Notes under the pieces: generated by a model
What the model saw: only the letters and a program-made list of their open reading frames with translations
What the model was told of the DNA's origin: nothing
The model's database searches: none
Shown here: positions 17,158 through 27,065 of the stretch, piece by piece
Position numbering within the stretch: the first letter of the stretch is position 1
How the letters are laid out: the number at the start of each line of letters is the position of its first letter
Made by a program: the position numbers and the translations under genes
Assembly: GCF_004343035.1 (NCBI RefSeq)
Contig: NZ_SMCQ01000001.1
Span: 368,827 to 432,826 of the forward strand
From: Longibaculum muris
GTDB taxonomy: Bacteria > Bacillota_I > Bacilli_A > Erysipelotrichales > Coprobacillaceae
DNA length: 64,000 bases
Reading direction: 5' to 3'

Positions 17158-18006
17158 ATGGACTGGTTAGAACAATTCAATCATGCAATGACATATATTG
17201 AACAACATTTGACTGATACTATTGATTATCAACAACTAGCTAACATCGCAGGTTGTCCTTATTATCAATTTCAAAAAATCTTTACATATATGACAAATAT
17301 CTCATTAAACGAATATATACGAAGAAGAAAAATGTCGCTTGCAGCTGTAGATTTAATGAATCATCATATGCGAGTTATAGATGTCGCTTATAAATATGGT
17401 TATGATTCTCCAACAGCATTTAATCGTGCTTTTCAAAGTGTTCATGGAATTGCTCCTTCAGTAATTAGAAAAACTTGTCAATCTATTCAAGCTTATCCAC
17501 CTTTTACTTTTTCATTGTCTATTCAAGGAAGTGTACCTTTACAATTTCAAATTGTTGAAAAGGATTCATTTCGGGTTGTTGGCATTGACTGCCCTTTGAG
17601 TCATCAATTAGAAAACAATTTTAAAGACATTCCTTATCAATGGAATCAAGCAGTCCAAAATGGCACAATTACACAATTAATATCATTTATGGATAGTGAA
17701 CCTAAAGGATTATTAGGTGTCAGCATTCATCATTCCAGTGAGTGGAAATATATGATTGCCGTGAGTTCACAAAAAGAAAGTCAAGATTTTAATGAATACA
17801 TTATTCCTAATACAACATGGGCAATTTTTAAAGGACATGGCCATACAAAGACAATTCAAGACCTAGAAAAAAGAGTGATTTTAGAATGGTTACCAACTTC
17901 AGGATATGAATATGCAAATATTCCAGATATTGAAGTTTATATCAATCCTAATCCTGAAAACGCTATTTATGAGTATTGGTTACCAGTTATTCAAAAGGAG
18001 GAATAA
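17158..18006 (+). CDS. AraC-family transcriptional regulator with GyrI-like effector domain
   Basis: The product has 282 residues. Residues about 5-105 carry the double helix-turn-helix DNA-binding domain (YQQLANIAGCPYYQFQKIF and VIDVAYKYGYDSPTAFNRAF). Residues about 125-280 are a GyrI-like small-molecule-binding domain (FRVVGIDCPL near its start). Such proteins respond to drugs or small amphipathic molecules. An AGGAGG site precedes the ATG. The SRPBCC gene starts 3 bp after its stop, so the pair forms an operon. Confidence 0.92.
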   Translation: MDWLEQFNHAMTYIEQHLTDTIDYQQLANIAGCPYYQFQKIFTYMTNISLNEYIRRRKMSLAAVDLMNHHMRVIDVAYKYGYDSPTAFNRAFQSVHGIAPSVIRKTCQSIQAYPPFTFSLSIQGSVPLQFQIVEKDSFRVVGIDCPLSHQLENNFKDIPYQWNQAVQNGTITQLISFMDSEPKGLLGVSIHHSSEWKYMIAVSSQKESQDFNEYIIPNTTWAIFKGHGHTKTIQDLEKRVILEWLPTSGYEYANIPDIEVYINPNPENAIYEYWLPVIQKEE

Positions 18007-18008
18007 AT

Positions 18009-18425
18009 ATGGCTTATTCAAATATAAAAGTATCATTATCAGCAGATATTCAAGATGTCTGGGAGTTTGTTACAAATTTAAATCAGCAACTTTGGCGTCG
18101 TGATGTTGCGTCCGTTGAAATTCTTGATGAAAAGACATTTATAGAACATACACCAGAGGGCTATCAAACAACATTTACGATTACAGTTAAAGATCCATTT
18201 CAACGTTATGAGTTTAATATGGAAAACACAAATATGAAAGGACATTGGGTAGGTGTATTTACATATCATGATGGAATAACAACCCTTGATTTTACAGAAA
18301 ATGTTGAAGCTAAAAAAATCTTTATGAAACCTTTTGTGAAAGGATACTTAAAAAAGCAACAAACCAATTATATCAATGACTTAAAAAATATTTTAAGTCA
18401 AACAAACAAAATGAAAGAACAATAA
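18009..18425 (+). CDS. SRPBCC-fold ligand-binding protein
   Basis: The 138-residue product begins MAYSNIKVSLSADIQDVWEFVTNL, the standard N-terminus of START/SRPBCC (polyketide-cyclase-like) proteins. A long C-terminal helix (KPFVKGYLKKQQTNYINDL) fits the fold. The start is set by AAAGGAGGA just upstream, inside the end of the AraC gene. It could bind the same hydrophobic ligand sensed by the AraC/GyrI regulator. The ligand is unknown. Confidence 0.82.
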   Translation: MAYSNIKVSLSADIQDVWEFVTNLNQQLWRRDVASVEILDEKTFIEHTPEGYQTTFTITVKDPFQRYEFNMENTNMKGHWVGVFTYHDGITTLDFTENVEAKKIFMKPFVKGYLKKQQTNYINDLKNILSQTNKMKEQ

Positions 18426-18443
18426 AAGTTCTTTTTTCATTTT
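18408..18443 (+). terminator. Intrinsic terminator after SRPBCC gene
   Basis: AAAGAAC pairs with GTTCTTT, extending to AAAATGAAAG/CTTTTTTCATTTT. It overlaps the end of the coding sequence. Confidence 0.65.
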
Positions 18444-18538
18444 CTGAAATTTCTACTGTATCTTGTTTTATTTACGTTATAATATGAGTAAATAAGATTC
18501 GTCAATACTTGACGAAAGATAAAAGGATGGTAGAGAAG

Positions 18539-19354
18539 ATGAGTGTCAAAATAATTGCAGTAGATATGGATGGAACGTTTTTAACAAGTGATAACACATA
18601 TGATCAAGAAAGATTTATGAAACAATATGAATATATGAAAGCCAATGATATTCATTTTGTTGTAGCAAGTGGTAATCAATATTATCAATTACGTTCTTTC
18701 TTCCCAGAAATTCAACAAGAATTAACTTTCATTGCTGAAAATGGGGCTTATATTGTTGATAAGGGAGAAGATGTTTTTGTTGCAAAATTAGAGGAAGAAG
18801 ATATCCAAACAGTTTTAAAAGCAATCAACAAATATCCTGAAGTTCAAAAAGTTGTTTGTGGACAAAAAAGTGCTTATATAAGTGACAAGGTGGATGAAGA
18901 TTATTATCAACATATGAATTTCTATTATCATCGTTTAAAGAAAGTTAGTCATTTTGATTCTTTCGATGATACAATTTTTAAAGTCTTTTTACATTGTAAT
19001 GAGGATAATTTTGAAACGATCTTAACGGAATTAAAAGCAGAAATTGGACATATTATGACACCAGTTGATTGTGGTCATTTTGGAATAGATTTAATTATTC
19101 CAGGTATCAATAAAGCACACGGTATTCAATTTCTAAAAGAAAGATGGCAAATCAAAGATGGAGAAACAATGGCCTTTGGTGATAGTGGTAACGATCAAGA
19201 AATGTTAGAAGAAGCTGAATATAGTTTTGCCATGGCAAATGCTAAAGAATCTGTAAAAGAAGTTTCTGATTATGTGATTGGCTCTAACAATGATCAAGCT
19301 GTGTTAGATGCTATTGACTGGATGATTCATAAAGAAAAAATGTTTCAAAAATAA
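18539..19354 (+). CDS. HAD-superfamily (Cof/YidA-type) phosphatase
   Basis: The product has 271 residues from the chosen ATG at 18539. HAD motif I is AVDMDGTFL near the N-terminus, and motif IV is MAFGDSGNDQEML. A type IIB cap lies between them. Members dephosphorylate sugar phosphates or nucleotides in the cytoplasm. Earlier in-frame starts (TTG 18509, ATG 18527) lack a properly spaced ribosome-binding site, while AAAAGGATGG lies about 10 bp before 18539. Specific substrate unknown. Confidence 0.9.
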   Translation: MSVKIIAVDMDGTFLTSDNTYDQERFMKQYEYMKANDIHFVVASGNQYYQLRSFFPEIQQELTFIAENGAYIVDKGEDVFVAKLEEEDIQTVLKAINKYPEVQKVVCGQKSAYISDKVDEDYYQHMNFYYHRLKKVSHFDSFDDTIFKVFLHCNEDNFETILTELKAEIGHIMTPVDCGHFGIDLIIPGINKAHGIQFLKERWQIKDGETMAFGDSGNDQEMLEEAEYSFAMANAKESVKEVSDYVIGSNNDQAVLDAIDWMIHKEKMFQK

Positions 19355-19360
19355 TCAAGG

Positions 19361-19388
19361 AGTCATATCTTTATGATATGATTTTTTG
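19361..19388 (+). terminator. Intrinsic terminator after HAD gene
   Basis: TCATATC pairs with GATATGA around a short loop, followed by a T-tract. Confidence 0.8.
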
Positions 19389-19499
19389 TTATAAAAAGAA
19401 TTTTATTATAAAAATTGTCATAATAATGCAAATTTTTGTTTATATGTTCACACAATTCGTGTATAATAAAAATCACATTTATTAAATGGGGGATTGATT

Positions 19500-20888
19500 G
19501 TGAAAGAGAAAAGAGGACAATGGAATAGTCGTTTAGGTTTTATATTAGCTGCTGCTGGATCGGCAGTTGGTTTGGGAAATATTTGGAAGTTTCCTGGGAA
19601 AGTTGGTGCCAATGGAGGTGGAGCTTTTCTTCTCACATATATGATTGTTGTGGCAATTATTGGTTTTACTGTTATGATGGCAGAATTTGCGATTGGAAGA
19701 AAGACACATAAAAATGCTGTAGGGGCATTTGCTATGTTGAATAAAAAATGGAAATTTGCTGGTGTTATAGGAATTGTTGCTTTATTTATTATCTTATCTT
19801 ATTATGCAGTTGTTGGTGGTTGGGTTACTAAATATGTTATCACTTACTTAACAGGAGCCCAGTTTGGTAATGGAAGTAATGCTTATGCAACTTATTTTAC
19901 TAATTTTATCACTTCGCCAGTTGAACCAATCTTATGGGATTTATTATTTTTAGGTGTTTGTATTTTCATTATTTCTAAGGGTGTTTCTGCAGGAATTGAA
20001 AAAGTAAGTAAGGTTTTAATGCCAGGTTTATTTGTTTTATTAATTGGGATTGCTATTCGATCAGTGACATTCCCTGGTGCTGATGAAGGATTGCGTTTTA
20101 TGTTTACATTCCGTCTAGAAGATTTGACTTCGGATATGATTGTGGCAGCTGTTGGCCAAGCCTTTTTCTCATTATCAGTTGGTATGGGAATCCTCATTAC
20201 TTATGGTTCTTATTTAGACAAAGAAACTGATATGGTTAATAGTGCAAAGTGGATTTGTATTTTAGATACTTTTGTGGCTATACTTGCTGCACTAGCCATT
20301 ATTCCAAGTGTCTTTGTGACTGTTGGACCAGATGGACTTGGAATGGGTGGTGGCTTTGCTTTTGTTGCTTTACCACATGTTTTTGAAACATTACCAGGAG
20401 GAATCGGTCATATTTTTGGATTGATTTTCTTTGTTTTGTTATTATTGGCTGCTTTAACAAGTGCATTGAGTATTTTAGAAAGCTTAGTTGCTTGTGTCAG
20501 TGAAGAATTTCATATCAGTCGTAAAAAAAGTATGGCAATAATGGTTATTCCTTTAACTTTACTTTCTTGTGGTTATTCATTATCACAACTTTCAACACGA
20601 GGAATCAACTTGCCTTGGTTTGATTTTTCTAATGGTTTTCAAATGCTCGCAATGAATGCTGTCATGGAAAAATTAACGGATAATGTTTTAATTCCTTTAG
20701 GAGCATTGGCTTTTTGTATTTTTGTTGGTTGGGTATGGAAACCTCAAAATGCAATTGCTGAAATTGAACAAGAAGGTGTGACATTTCCTTTAAAAAAAGC
20801 TTGGTCGTTTTCTATTCGTTACATTGCTCCTATTGCAATTATTGTGATTTTATACTTTACCGTTGTTAAAGGTATCGTCTTATCATAG
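19500..20888 (+). CDS. Neurotransmitter:sodium symporter family (NSS) transporter
   Basis: The product has about 463 residues with 11-12 predicted membrane helices. The first helix carries the hallmark RLGFILAAAGSAVGLGNIWKFPG, which forms part of the Na+ and substrate sites in LeuT-type proteins. Bacterial members take up amino acids such as tyrosine or tryptophan with sodium. I choose the GTG at 19500 because GGGGG lies about 8 bp upstream; a TTG at 19494 is too close to it. The gene stands alone between two terminators. Substrate not predictable. Confidence 0.93.
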   Translation: MKEKRGQWNSRLGFILAAAGSAVGLGNIWKFPGKVGANGGGAFLLTYMIVVAIIGFTVMMAEFAIGRKTHKNAVGAFAMLNKKWKFAGVIGIVALFIILSYYAVVGGWVTKYVITYLTGAQFGNGSNAYATYFTNFITSPVEPILWDLLFLGVCIFIISKGVSAGIEKVSKVLMPGLFVLLIGIAIRSVTFPGADEGLRFMFTFRLEDLTSDMIVAAVGQAFFSLSVGMGILITYGSYLDKETDMVNSAKWICILDTFVAILAALAIIPSVFVTVGPDGLGMGGGFAFVALPHVFETLPGGIGHIFGLIFFVLLLLAALTSALSILESLVACVSEEFHISRKKSMAIMVIPLTLLSCGYSLSQLSTRGINLPWFDFSNGFQMLAMNAVMEKLTDNVLIPLGALAFCIFVGWVWKPQNAIAEIEQEGVTFPLKKAWSFSIRYIAPIAIIVILYFTVVKGIVLS

Positions 20889-20890
20889 AA

Positions 20891-20916
20891 AGTCTCATGA
20901 AAATGAGATTTTTTTA
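20891..20916 (+). terminator. Intrinsic terminator after NSS transporter gene
   Basis: TCTCAT-GAAA-ATGAGA stem-loop followed by seven T. Confidence 0.85.
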
Positions 20917-20982
20917 TTATTTAAGGATTTTTTAAGAATTGATTATTTATAATGAAGATGATAAGAGAGGGGAGAAAGAGTT

Positions 20983-23364
20983 ATGCTTTATCAAATATTA
21001 AAAAAAGATATGTTAAAACGTAAAGGGGTTAATATAATCTTGTTTCTTTTTATTACATTATCAACAGTCTTTTTAGCGAGTAGTATCAACAACATTACGA
21101 TTATTTCTTCAGCCGTTGATTATTATATGGATTATGCCCATGTACCTGATGTCAATATAATTATTGATTCAAAAAAAGATAAGACACAAATTGATCATTG
21201 GTTACAACAGCAAAAAGAAAAAAACCTCATCAGTGATTTTGAATATAATCAATTTTTAGAAGTGTCAGCAAAGTCTGTGAGTGTCAAAAGAGGCCAACAA
21301 AAAGAAACGATAGAAAATCAAGGGGCTAATTTGTATTTATCAACTATGGATGTTGATTACAGTAAAGTTTATGATGATTATGGAAACGTTCCTATCGTCA
21401 ATCAAGGCGAAGTTCTTGTATCCAAAACAATGCTAGAAACAGAAAAATTGCATATTGGAGAAAAAATAACAATTCAAAGTAAAGGTGTTTCTAAAGATTT
21501 AACAATCAAAGCAGCTGTTAAAGATGCTGCATTTGGAAATGAAATGGTTGGGATAAGTCGTTTTCTTTTAAATGAAAAAGATTTTCAGGATTATCAGCCT
21601 GTAACTTATGCTTTAGGCGTTTATTATATTATGACACCGGATATTGATGCTTTTACTGAGCTTTTAAATCATCAAGGATTCACACAAATCATCAATATTA
21701 TTTCAATAGACACATATAAAATGGTTTATGCCTTTGATATGATTGTTGCAGGATTGTTAATTGCTGTAGGAATCTGTTTGATTTGTATTGCCTTATTGGT
21801 TTTACGCTTTACTCTTGTTTTTTCAATCGAAGAACAATATCAAGAAATAGGAATTTTGAAAGCCATTGGATTAAAGAATAGGAATATTAAAAAAATATAT
21901 CTTATCAAATATTTTGTGATAGTTGTTGTGGGGGCAGTGTTAGGAACATTATTGAGTATTCCAGTCAGTCAAGTGATGATTCAAAGTGTGAGTCAAAATA
22001 TGATTATGGCAAGTGATGAACTTAATTTAGCAATTAATATCGGTTGTGCATTATCAATTATTGCCTTAGTTATTATGTTTTGTTATTTATCAACAAGAAA
22101 ACTCAACAAAGTTTCAGCAATCACAGCTATTCGAGGTGGTTATACAGGCGAAAGATACCATAGTTATCGGGGATTTCATTTATCTAAAATGAAATATTTA
22201 TCAGTGTCTAACTATCTTGGATTTAATGATATCACAACCCATTTAACACGTTACATTGTTTTGATTATTACCTTTTGTTTAAGTTTTATTTTAATTACAG
22301 TTCCATTAAATACAATTAATACAATGCACAGTCAGGAAATTTTAAAAAAGTTTTCCATTGATCCTAATGCTTCAGTTTTATTAAAAAATATTGAAGTCTC
22401 TCAAGGTATAAAATATCATTTTGTAACTGATCTGATTGAAGGAATGCAACGAGTAGAAAAGAAAATGGAGGATAAAGGTTATCAAGTAGATATGACAGGT
22501 GAACCACTTTATTTTATCAATTACACCAATCATAAGAAACAAAAAAATAACAATCTTATGACTTTACAATTGGTTGGTCATCCTAGAGATTTTCTTGATT
22601 ATGATGAAGGATATGCCCCAGAACTTCCAAATGAAGTTGCCTTTTCAAAAGATATTATGAAAGAAAATCATTGGCAAATTGGGGATTTTGTTACAGCAAA
22701 CATTAATGGAAAAAAACAAAATATGATTATCAGTGGAACATTTACTGATTACATGCAACTTGGAAAAAGTGCTAGACTCAATTCACAAATTAACTGTGAT
22801 CAAGAAACGATGTTTGATTATTGGAGTATCATGGTTAATGTGCATAGTTCACAATCACAAGAAAAACTTATACAAACGTTACAAAAAGAATTTCCTGAAT
22901 ACAAATGGCAAAGTGGACAAGAACTTGCCGATGAAACAATTGGCGGTATTCAAACAAGTTTACAAGAGATGATTATCCCGATGACAATCCTATTATGTGG
23001 TGTCATTATGCTTATTACCCTATTAATGGAAAAATTATTTATTACACGTGAAAAAGGTGAAATTGCCATGTTAAAGAGTATTGGTTTTCAACATAAGACA
23101 ATTCAAAAATGGCAAATGATGCGAATGGCTTTTGTTGTTATTGTAGCAATGATTGTATCAATTCCATTATCATTATTAAGTAATACAATAATTCTTAAAC
23201 CAATATTTGCAATTATGGGAGCTCAAGTCAATATTCAAGTAGATCCATTACAAGCATATTTGATTTATCCTGGTATTTTATTAATAGGAATTATGATTTC
23301 AACACTTATTGCAACACATAGTGTTAAAAATATTAATATTCGTGAAATGAATAATTTGGAATAG
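20983..23364 (+). CDS. ABC transporter permease, FtsX/BceB-like
   Basis: The 793-residue membrane protein has one N-terminal helix (about 17-36), a ~210-residue extracellular domain, and three helices (about 255-375). A second block at about 420-445 has another extracellular domain and three final helices (about 655-785). This duplicated FtsX layout is typical of permeases for antimicrobial-peptide sensing/export or lipoprotein handling. The gene begins a four-gene run with its ATPase (14 bp downstream), a response regulator and a histidine kinase. The arrangement is like Bce-type detoxification modules, though the family's usual ten-helix form is not certain here. Confidence 0.88.
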   Translation: MLYQILKKDMLKRKGVNIILFLFITLSTVFLASSINNITIISSAVDYYMDYAHVPDVNIIIDSKKDKTQIDHWLQQQKEKNLISDFEYNQFLEVSAKSVSVKRGQQKETIENQGANLYLSTMDVDYSKVYDDYGNVPIVNQGEVLVSKTMLETEKLHIGEKITIQSKGVSKDLTIKAAVKDAAFGNEMVGISRFLLNEKDFQDYQPVTYALGVYYIMTPDIDAFTELLNHQGFTQIINIISIDTYKMVYAFDMIVAGLLIAVGICLICIALLVLRFTLVFSIEEQYQEIGILKAIGLKNRNIKKIYLIKYFVIVVVGAVLGTLLSIPVSQVMIQSVSQNMIMASDELNLAINIGCALSIIALVIMFCYLSTRKLNKVSAITAIRGGYTGERYHSYRGFHLSKMKYLSVSNYLGFNDITTHLTRYIVLIITFCLSFILITVPLNTINTMHSQEILKKFSIDPNASVLLKNIEVSQGIKYHFVTDLIEGMQRVEKKMEDKGYQVDMTGEPLYFINYTNHKKQKNNNLMTLQLVGHPRDFLDYDEGYAPELPNEVAFSKDIMKENHWQIGDFVTANINGKKQNMIISGTFTDYMQLGKSARLNSQINCDQETMFDYWSIMVNVHSSQSQEKLIQTLQKEFPEYKWQSGQELADETIGGIQTSLQEMIIPMTILLCGVIMLITLLMEKLFITREKGEIAMLKSIGFQHKTIQKWQMMRMAFVVIVAMIVSIPLSLLSNTIILKPIFAIMGAQVNIQVDPLQAYLIYPGILLIGIMISTLIATHSVKNINIREMNNLE

Positions 23365-23378
23365 GAGAAGAAAGTGGT

Positions 23379-24140
23379 ATGGAGAGTTTAAAAGTAACTA
23401 ATTTATGTAAAACGTATGTTGTAAACAAACGTCAAAATAATGTTTTAAGAAATGTTAATTTAGAAATTCAAGCTGGGGAAATGGTCGCGATTATGGGACC
23501 ATCTGGCTCAGGGAAAACAACTTTGCTTTACACAGTTAGTGGAATGGATGATGCAACTGCAGGAAAAGTGAATTTCTTTGGTAAAGAATTAACAATGTTA
23601 AAACCAAATGAAATCAGTGATTTACGTTTACAAGAGATGGGATTTGTCTTTCAACAGATGTATATGCTGAAAAATCTGTCTATTTATGATAATATTATCT
23701 TACCAGCATATCAAGCAAATCAAAAAAAGAATCGTCATGATATTCAAGAACGTGCAAAAATCTTAATGCAAAAGCTGGGTATTAGTGATGTTTCTGATAA
23801 TGGTGTCAATGAAGTTTCAGGTGGTCAATTACAACGTGCTTGTATTTGTCGAAGTTTGATTAATCAGCCAAAGATTATTTTTGCTGATGAACCAACAGGA
23901 GCTTTAAATAAACAAAATTCAATTGAAGTTATGGATGAACTGACACGAATTAATGTGGAAGGAACAAGTATTATGTTAGTGACACATGATATGCGTGTTG
24001 CAAGTAAATGTGAGCGAGTTCTTTATATCGAGGATGGAAATATTCGTGATGAGATTATTTTAGGTAAATGTATATCAACATCAGATATTCGTCAACGTGA
24101 AAGACAGTTAAATGAATGGTTAATTAAATTGGGGTGGTAA
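23379..24140 (+). CDS. ABC transporter ATP-binding protein, MacB/BceA-like
   Basis: The product has 253 residues. Walker A is MGPSGSGKTTLL (about 39-50), the signature is VSGGQLQRACICRSL and Walker B is IIFADEPTGALN, followed by the switch His in MLVTHD. This is the lolD/macB/bceA subfamily that partners FtsX permeases. The gene follows its permease by 14 bp and runs into the response regulator gene. Confidence 0.93.
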   Translation: MESLKVTNLCKTYVVNKRQNNVLRNVNLEIQAGEMVAIMGPSGSGKTTLLYTVSGMDDATAGKVNFFGKELTMLKPNEISDLRLQEMGFVFQQMYMLKNLSIYDNIILPAYQANQKKNRHDIQERAKILMQKLGISDVSDNGVNEVSGGQLQRACICRSLINQPKIIFADEPTGALNKQNSIEVMDELTRINVEGTSIMLVTHDMRVASKCERVLYIEDGNIRDEIILGKCISTSDIRQRERQLNEWLIKLGW

Positions 24141-24142
24141 TC

Positions 24143-24823
24143 ATGGCAGATATTTTGCTAGTTGAAGATAATCAAGAATTGGCTGAATTGATTCAAACAT
24201 TTTTAAGTAAAGAAGGCTGGACATGTTATCCTGTTATAAATGGTGAAGATGCTTTGTCATGGCTTTTTAACCATCTACCAAAAGTGATTCTTTTGGATAT
24301 TATGTTACCAGGCATGGATGGCTTTGCATTTTGTCAGACTGTCCGTCAACATAGCCAGATTCCAATTATTATGATGAGTGCTAGGTCAACAAAGACAGAT
24401 CAGTTATTAGGCTTTGAATTGGGCGCTGATGATTATATTGAAAAACCCGTAGATCCGGATATTCTTTGTGCGAAGCTTCGCGCTTTGTTTCAACGCATTT
24501 CAAGTCAACAGACCAAGCATAATCTATTGGTTTCAAAAGATATCACAATTGATCAAGAGGCACATAAAGTTTACTTGAAAAATCAATTATTAGATCTTAA
24601 TGTGAAGGAATATGAATTATTAGTCTTATTGGTTAAAAATGCAGGAAAAACAATGCATAAAGATTATTTATTTAATCAAATATGGGGTGTTGACAGTCAA
24701 AGTGAAAATCAAACATTGACTGTTCATATTAAGATGTTAAGGACACAAATTGAAGATGATCCACGACATCCAAAACGTATTCAAACAGTTTGGGGAGTTG
24801 GCTATCGTTATGAAGAAATATAA
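24143..24823 (+). CDS. Response regulator, OmpR/PhoB family
   Basis: The product has 226 residues. The receiver domain has the acidic pair E8/D9, phosphoacceptor Asp52 (VILLDIMLPGMDG) and Lys in GADDYIEKPVD. The C-terminal winged helix (about 130-225) ends with VWGVGYRYE. GGGGTGG eight bases upstream selects the ATG at 24143. It lies 2 bp after the ATPase gene and overlaps the kinase gene by 14 bp. It likely controls the adjacent ABC transporter. Confidence 0.94.
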   Translation: MADILLVEDNQELAELIQTFLSKEGWTCYPVINGEDALSWLFNHLPKVILLDIMLPGMDGFAFCQTVRQHSQIPIIMMSARSTKTDQLLGFELGADDYIEKPVDPDILCAKLRALFQRISSQQTKHNLLVSKDITIDQEAHKVYLKNQLLDLNVKEYELLVLLVKNAGKTMHKDYLFNQIWGVDSQSENQTLTVHIKMLRTQIEDDPRHPKRIQTVWGVGYRYEEI

Positions 24824-26084
24824 TCGTATCATCATTTTATCTATCATCATTTATTTAGGTTTGGCATTTCTATCAGGAAATGCCCTTTTGGTTAGTCAAA
24901 ATCAACAAAGTCATGCTTACCGAGTTGAAAGCCAACGGATTATCAATCAAATTCAAGATATCTCACAAGTAGAAAAAATAGACTTAAGAGATTATCAATA
25001 TGTAAAAGCTATTGATTATATAAAATCAAATGTTATCAATCAAAATCAATTAGATTCATTTTATTTAGAATCAAACCTTGGTCAAACACAAATCTTACCT
25101 TATTATCAAAACAATCAATTACAAGGTTATTTAAAATTCACTTATCAACTCCCAATATTTGATATTTTACATGTCTTTTTGATTATGCAAATCAGTTTAT
25201 TCGTTTTAGAACTCTTTATTCTGATTATCTTATGGTATATGAAAAAGCAATTGATTCAACCCTTTCAACAATTAAATGACTTACCAATTCATCTTGCAAA
25301 AGGTCATTTTAAAGGTGAGGTTAAAGAAGCAAAAAGTCAATTCTTTGGAAAATTCATGTGGAGTATGAGTCAATTAAAAGATGAATTAGAAGTTTCTAAA
25401 AAAAGACAATTAGAATTAATGAAAGAGAAAAAGACTTTGTTATTATCTCTTTCACATGATATGAAAACACCATTGAATCTTATTCAACTTTATAGTAAAG
25501 CTTGTTTAAATGATGTTTATCAAACAGATTCACAGCAAAAACATGCAATTGAACAAATTGAAATCAAATCAAGAGAAATAGAAAAATACATTGATGAAAT
25601 TATTCATTCAGCACGTGTTGATATCTTAGATTTAGAAGTTCATCAAGGAGAATTTTATTTAAATGACTTATTACAAAATGTTTTCTCAATTTATAACGAA
25701 CAATGTGCTCTGCGACAAATTGAATTGATTGTTCAGTCTTTTGATAATAAATTACTTCGTGGTGATTTATCACGAAGTCAGGAAGTTTTAGAGAATCTGT
25801 TTGAAAATGCATTGAAATATGGAGATGGTCGTCGAATTGAAATCACTTTTGAGGAAGAAGATTATTGTCAATTGATTCATATTTTTAATAGTGGAGATAC
25901 TGTGAGCGATAGTGAACTGAATCATCTTTTTGAAAGCTTCTATCGAGGAGGAAATAGTCAAGGCAAATCTGGTAATGGACTAGGATTATATATTTGTCAT
26001 GAATTGATGATGAAGATGGAAGGAATGATTTATGCTCAAAAAAAGAAAGATGGAATGATGTTTACGCTTGTTTTTCAAGAATAA
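24810..26084 (+). CDS. Sensor histidine kinase
   Basis: The product has 424 residues. Membrane helices lie at about 7-27 and 117-140, bounding a ~90-residue extracellular sensor; a HAMP-like linker follows. The phosphoacceptor His216 sits in LSHDMKTPLN, then come the N-box ENLFENALKYG and G-box GNGLGLYICHEL. The start at 24810 overlaps the response regulator gene by 14 bp, implying coupled translation. The extracellular domain is larger than in classic Bce intramembrane kinases, so it may sense a ligand directly. Confidence 0.93.
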   Translation: MKKYNRIIILSIIIYLGLAFLSGNALLVSQNQQSHAYRVESQRIINQIQDISQVEKIDLRDYQYVKAIDYIKSNVINQNQLDSFYLESNLGQTQILPYYQNNQLQGYLKFTYQLPIFDILHVFLIMQISLFVLELFILIILWYMKKQLIQPFQQLNDLPIHLAKGHFKGEVKEAKSQFFGKFMWSMSQLKDELEVSKKRQLELMKEKKTLLLSLSHDMKTPLNLIQLYSKACLNDVYQTDSQQKHAIEQIEIKSREIEKYIDEIIHSARVDILDLEVHQGEFYLNDLLQNVFSIYNEQCALRQIELIVQSFDNKLLRGDLSRSQEVLENLFENALKYGDGRRIEITFEEEDYCQLIHIFNSGDTVSDSELNHLFESFYRGGNSQGKSGNGLGLYICHELMMKMEGMIYAQKKKDGMMFTLVFQE

Positions 26085-26135
26085 AAATAAAAATCATGTT
26101 ATAATAAGGATAAATAGAAAAAGGAGAAAAAATAT

Positions 26136-26933
26136 ATGTATACAATTTCAAATTTTACTCATAATGATGACGTTAAAGTGATAGAAGAATTAGGACCATT
26201 TCAAGTCATTGAATATCAAAGAGATTTAAGTGTAATGCCTCATGATGCACAAAAGGCTTATTTTTGTGATAAGATGAATATTCGTAAACGACAAGTTATA
26301 TGTGATTTAAGTAAAGCCCATATAACAGTTCAGTCTGGTGCTATGCAATGGATGGTAGGAAATGTAGCAGCAACAACAGGATTAAAAGGTGTAGGTGATT
26401 TTTTATCAAAAGCAGTAAGAGGAAAAGTAACTGGTGAAGATACAATTAAACCAGAATATACAGGTGATGGAACATTAGTTTTAGAACCAACATATAAACA
26501 TATTATATTGCTTGATTTAAAAGAATGGAATGGTTCTATTGTATTAGATGATGGGTTGTTTTTAGCTTGTGATTCTAAGCTTAAACATAAGGCGGTGATG
26601 CGTTCAAATCTATCATCTGCCATTGCCGGAAATGAAGGATTGTTTAATTTAGGTATTCAAGGTGATGGAGTTGTTTGTCTTGAATCTGCTTGTCCTAAGG
26701 AAGAACTTGTTGAAATTACTTTAAAAGATGATGTTTTAAAGATTGATGGAAATATGGCTATTGCATGGAGTGGAAGTCTTGACTTTACTGTTGAACGTTC
26801 AGGCAAAACACTTGCAGGCTCAGCTGTTTCAGGTGAAGGATTGGTTAATGTCTATAGAGGAACTGGGAAGGTTTTAATGGCACCTGTTCAAGAGGATTTA
26901 AGTCCTCTTGAATTACCATCAATTAATGAATAA
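26136..26933 (+). CDS. AIM24 family protein
   Basis: This 265-residue, beta-strand-rich protein has the repeated GxxG pattern of the AIM24/TrpRAP-like family (VQSGAMQWMVGNV, GEGLVNVYRGTGKVLMAPV). Family members occur widely in bacteria; their biochemical role is unclear. The gene has its own AAAAAGGAG site and a TATAAT about 37 bp upstream. A strong terminator follows, so it is a single-gene unit. Confidence 0.88.
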   Translation: MYTISNFTHNDDVKVIEELGPFQVIEYQRDLSVMPHDAQKAYFCDKMNIRKRQVICDLSKAHITVQSGAMQWMVGNVAATTGLKGVGDFLSKAVRGKVTGEDTIKPEYTGDGTLVLEPTYKHIILLDLKEWNGSIVLDDGLFLACDSKLKHKAVMRSNLSSAIAGNEGLFNLGIQGDGVVCLESACPKEELVEITLKDDVLKIDGNMAIAWSGSLDFTVERSGKTLAGSAVSGEGLVNVYRGTGKVLMAPVQEDLSPLELPSINE

Positions 26934-26940
26934 GACGATA

Positions 26941-26969
26941 AAAATATACGCTCGAGCGTATATTTTTTT
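26941..26969 (+). terminator. Intrinsic terminator after AIM24 gene
   Basis: AATATACGC-TCGA-GCGTATATT is a perfect palindrome followed by T residues. Confidence 0.9.
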
Positions 26970-27065
26970 CAAAATTAGAAATTTGTTTAAAAAGTCAATT
27001 TTTATATTTATAATCATCAACAAGAAATGTATAATAGATAAGTATTGAAATGGGAGGGCGATATC

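Noticed and set aside
19892..20197. Antisense open frame of 101 codons inside the NSS transporter gene
   Set aside because: Shadow of the coding strand with no start signal of its own and improbable composition.
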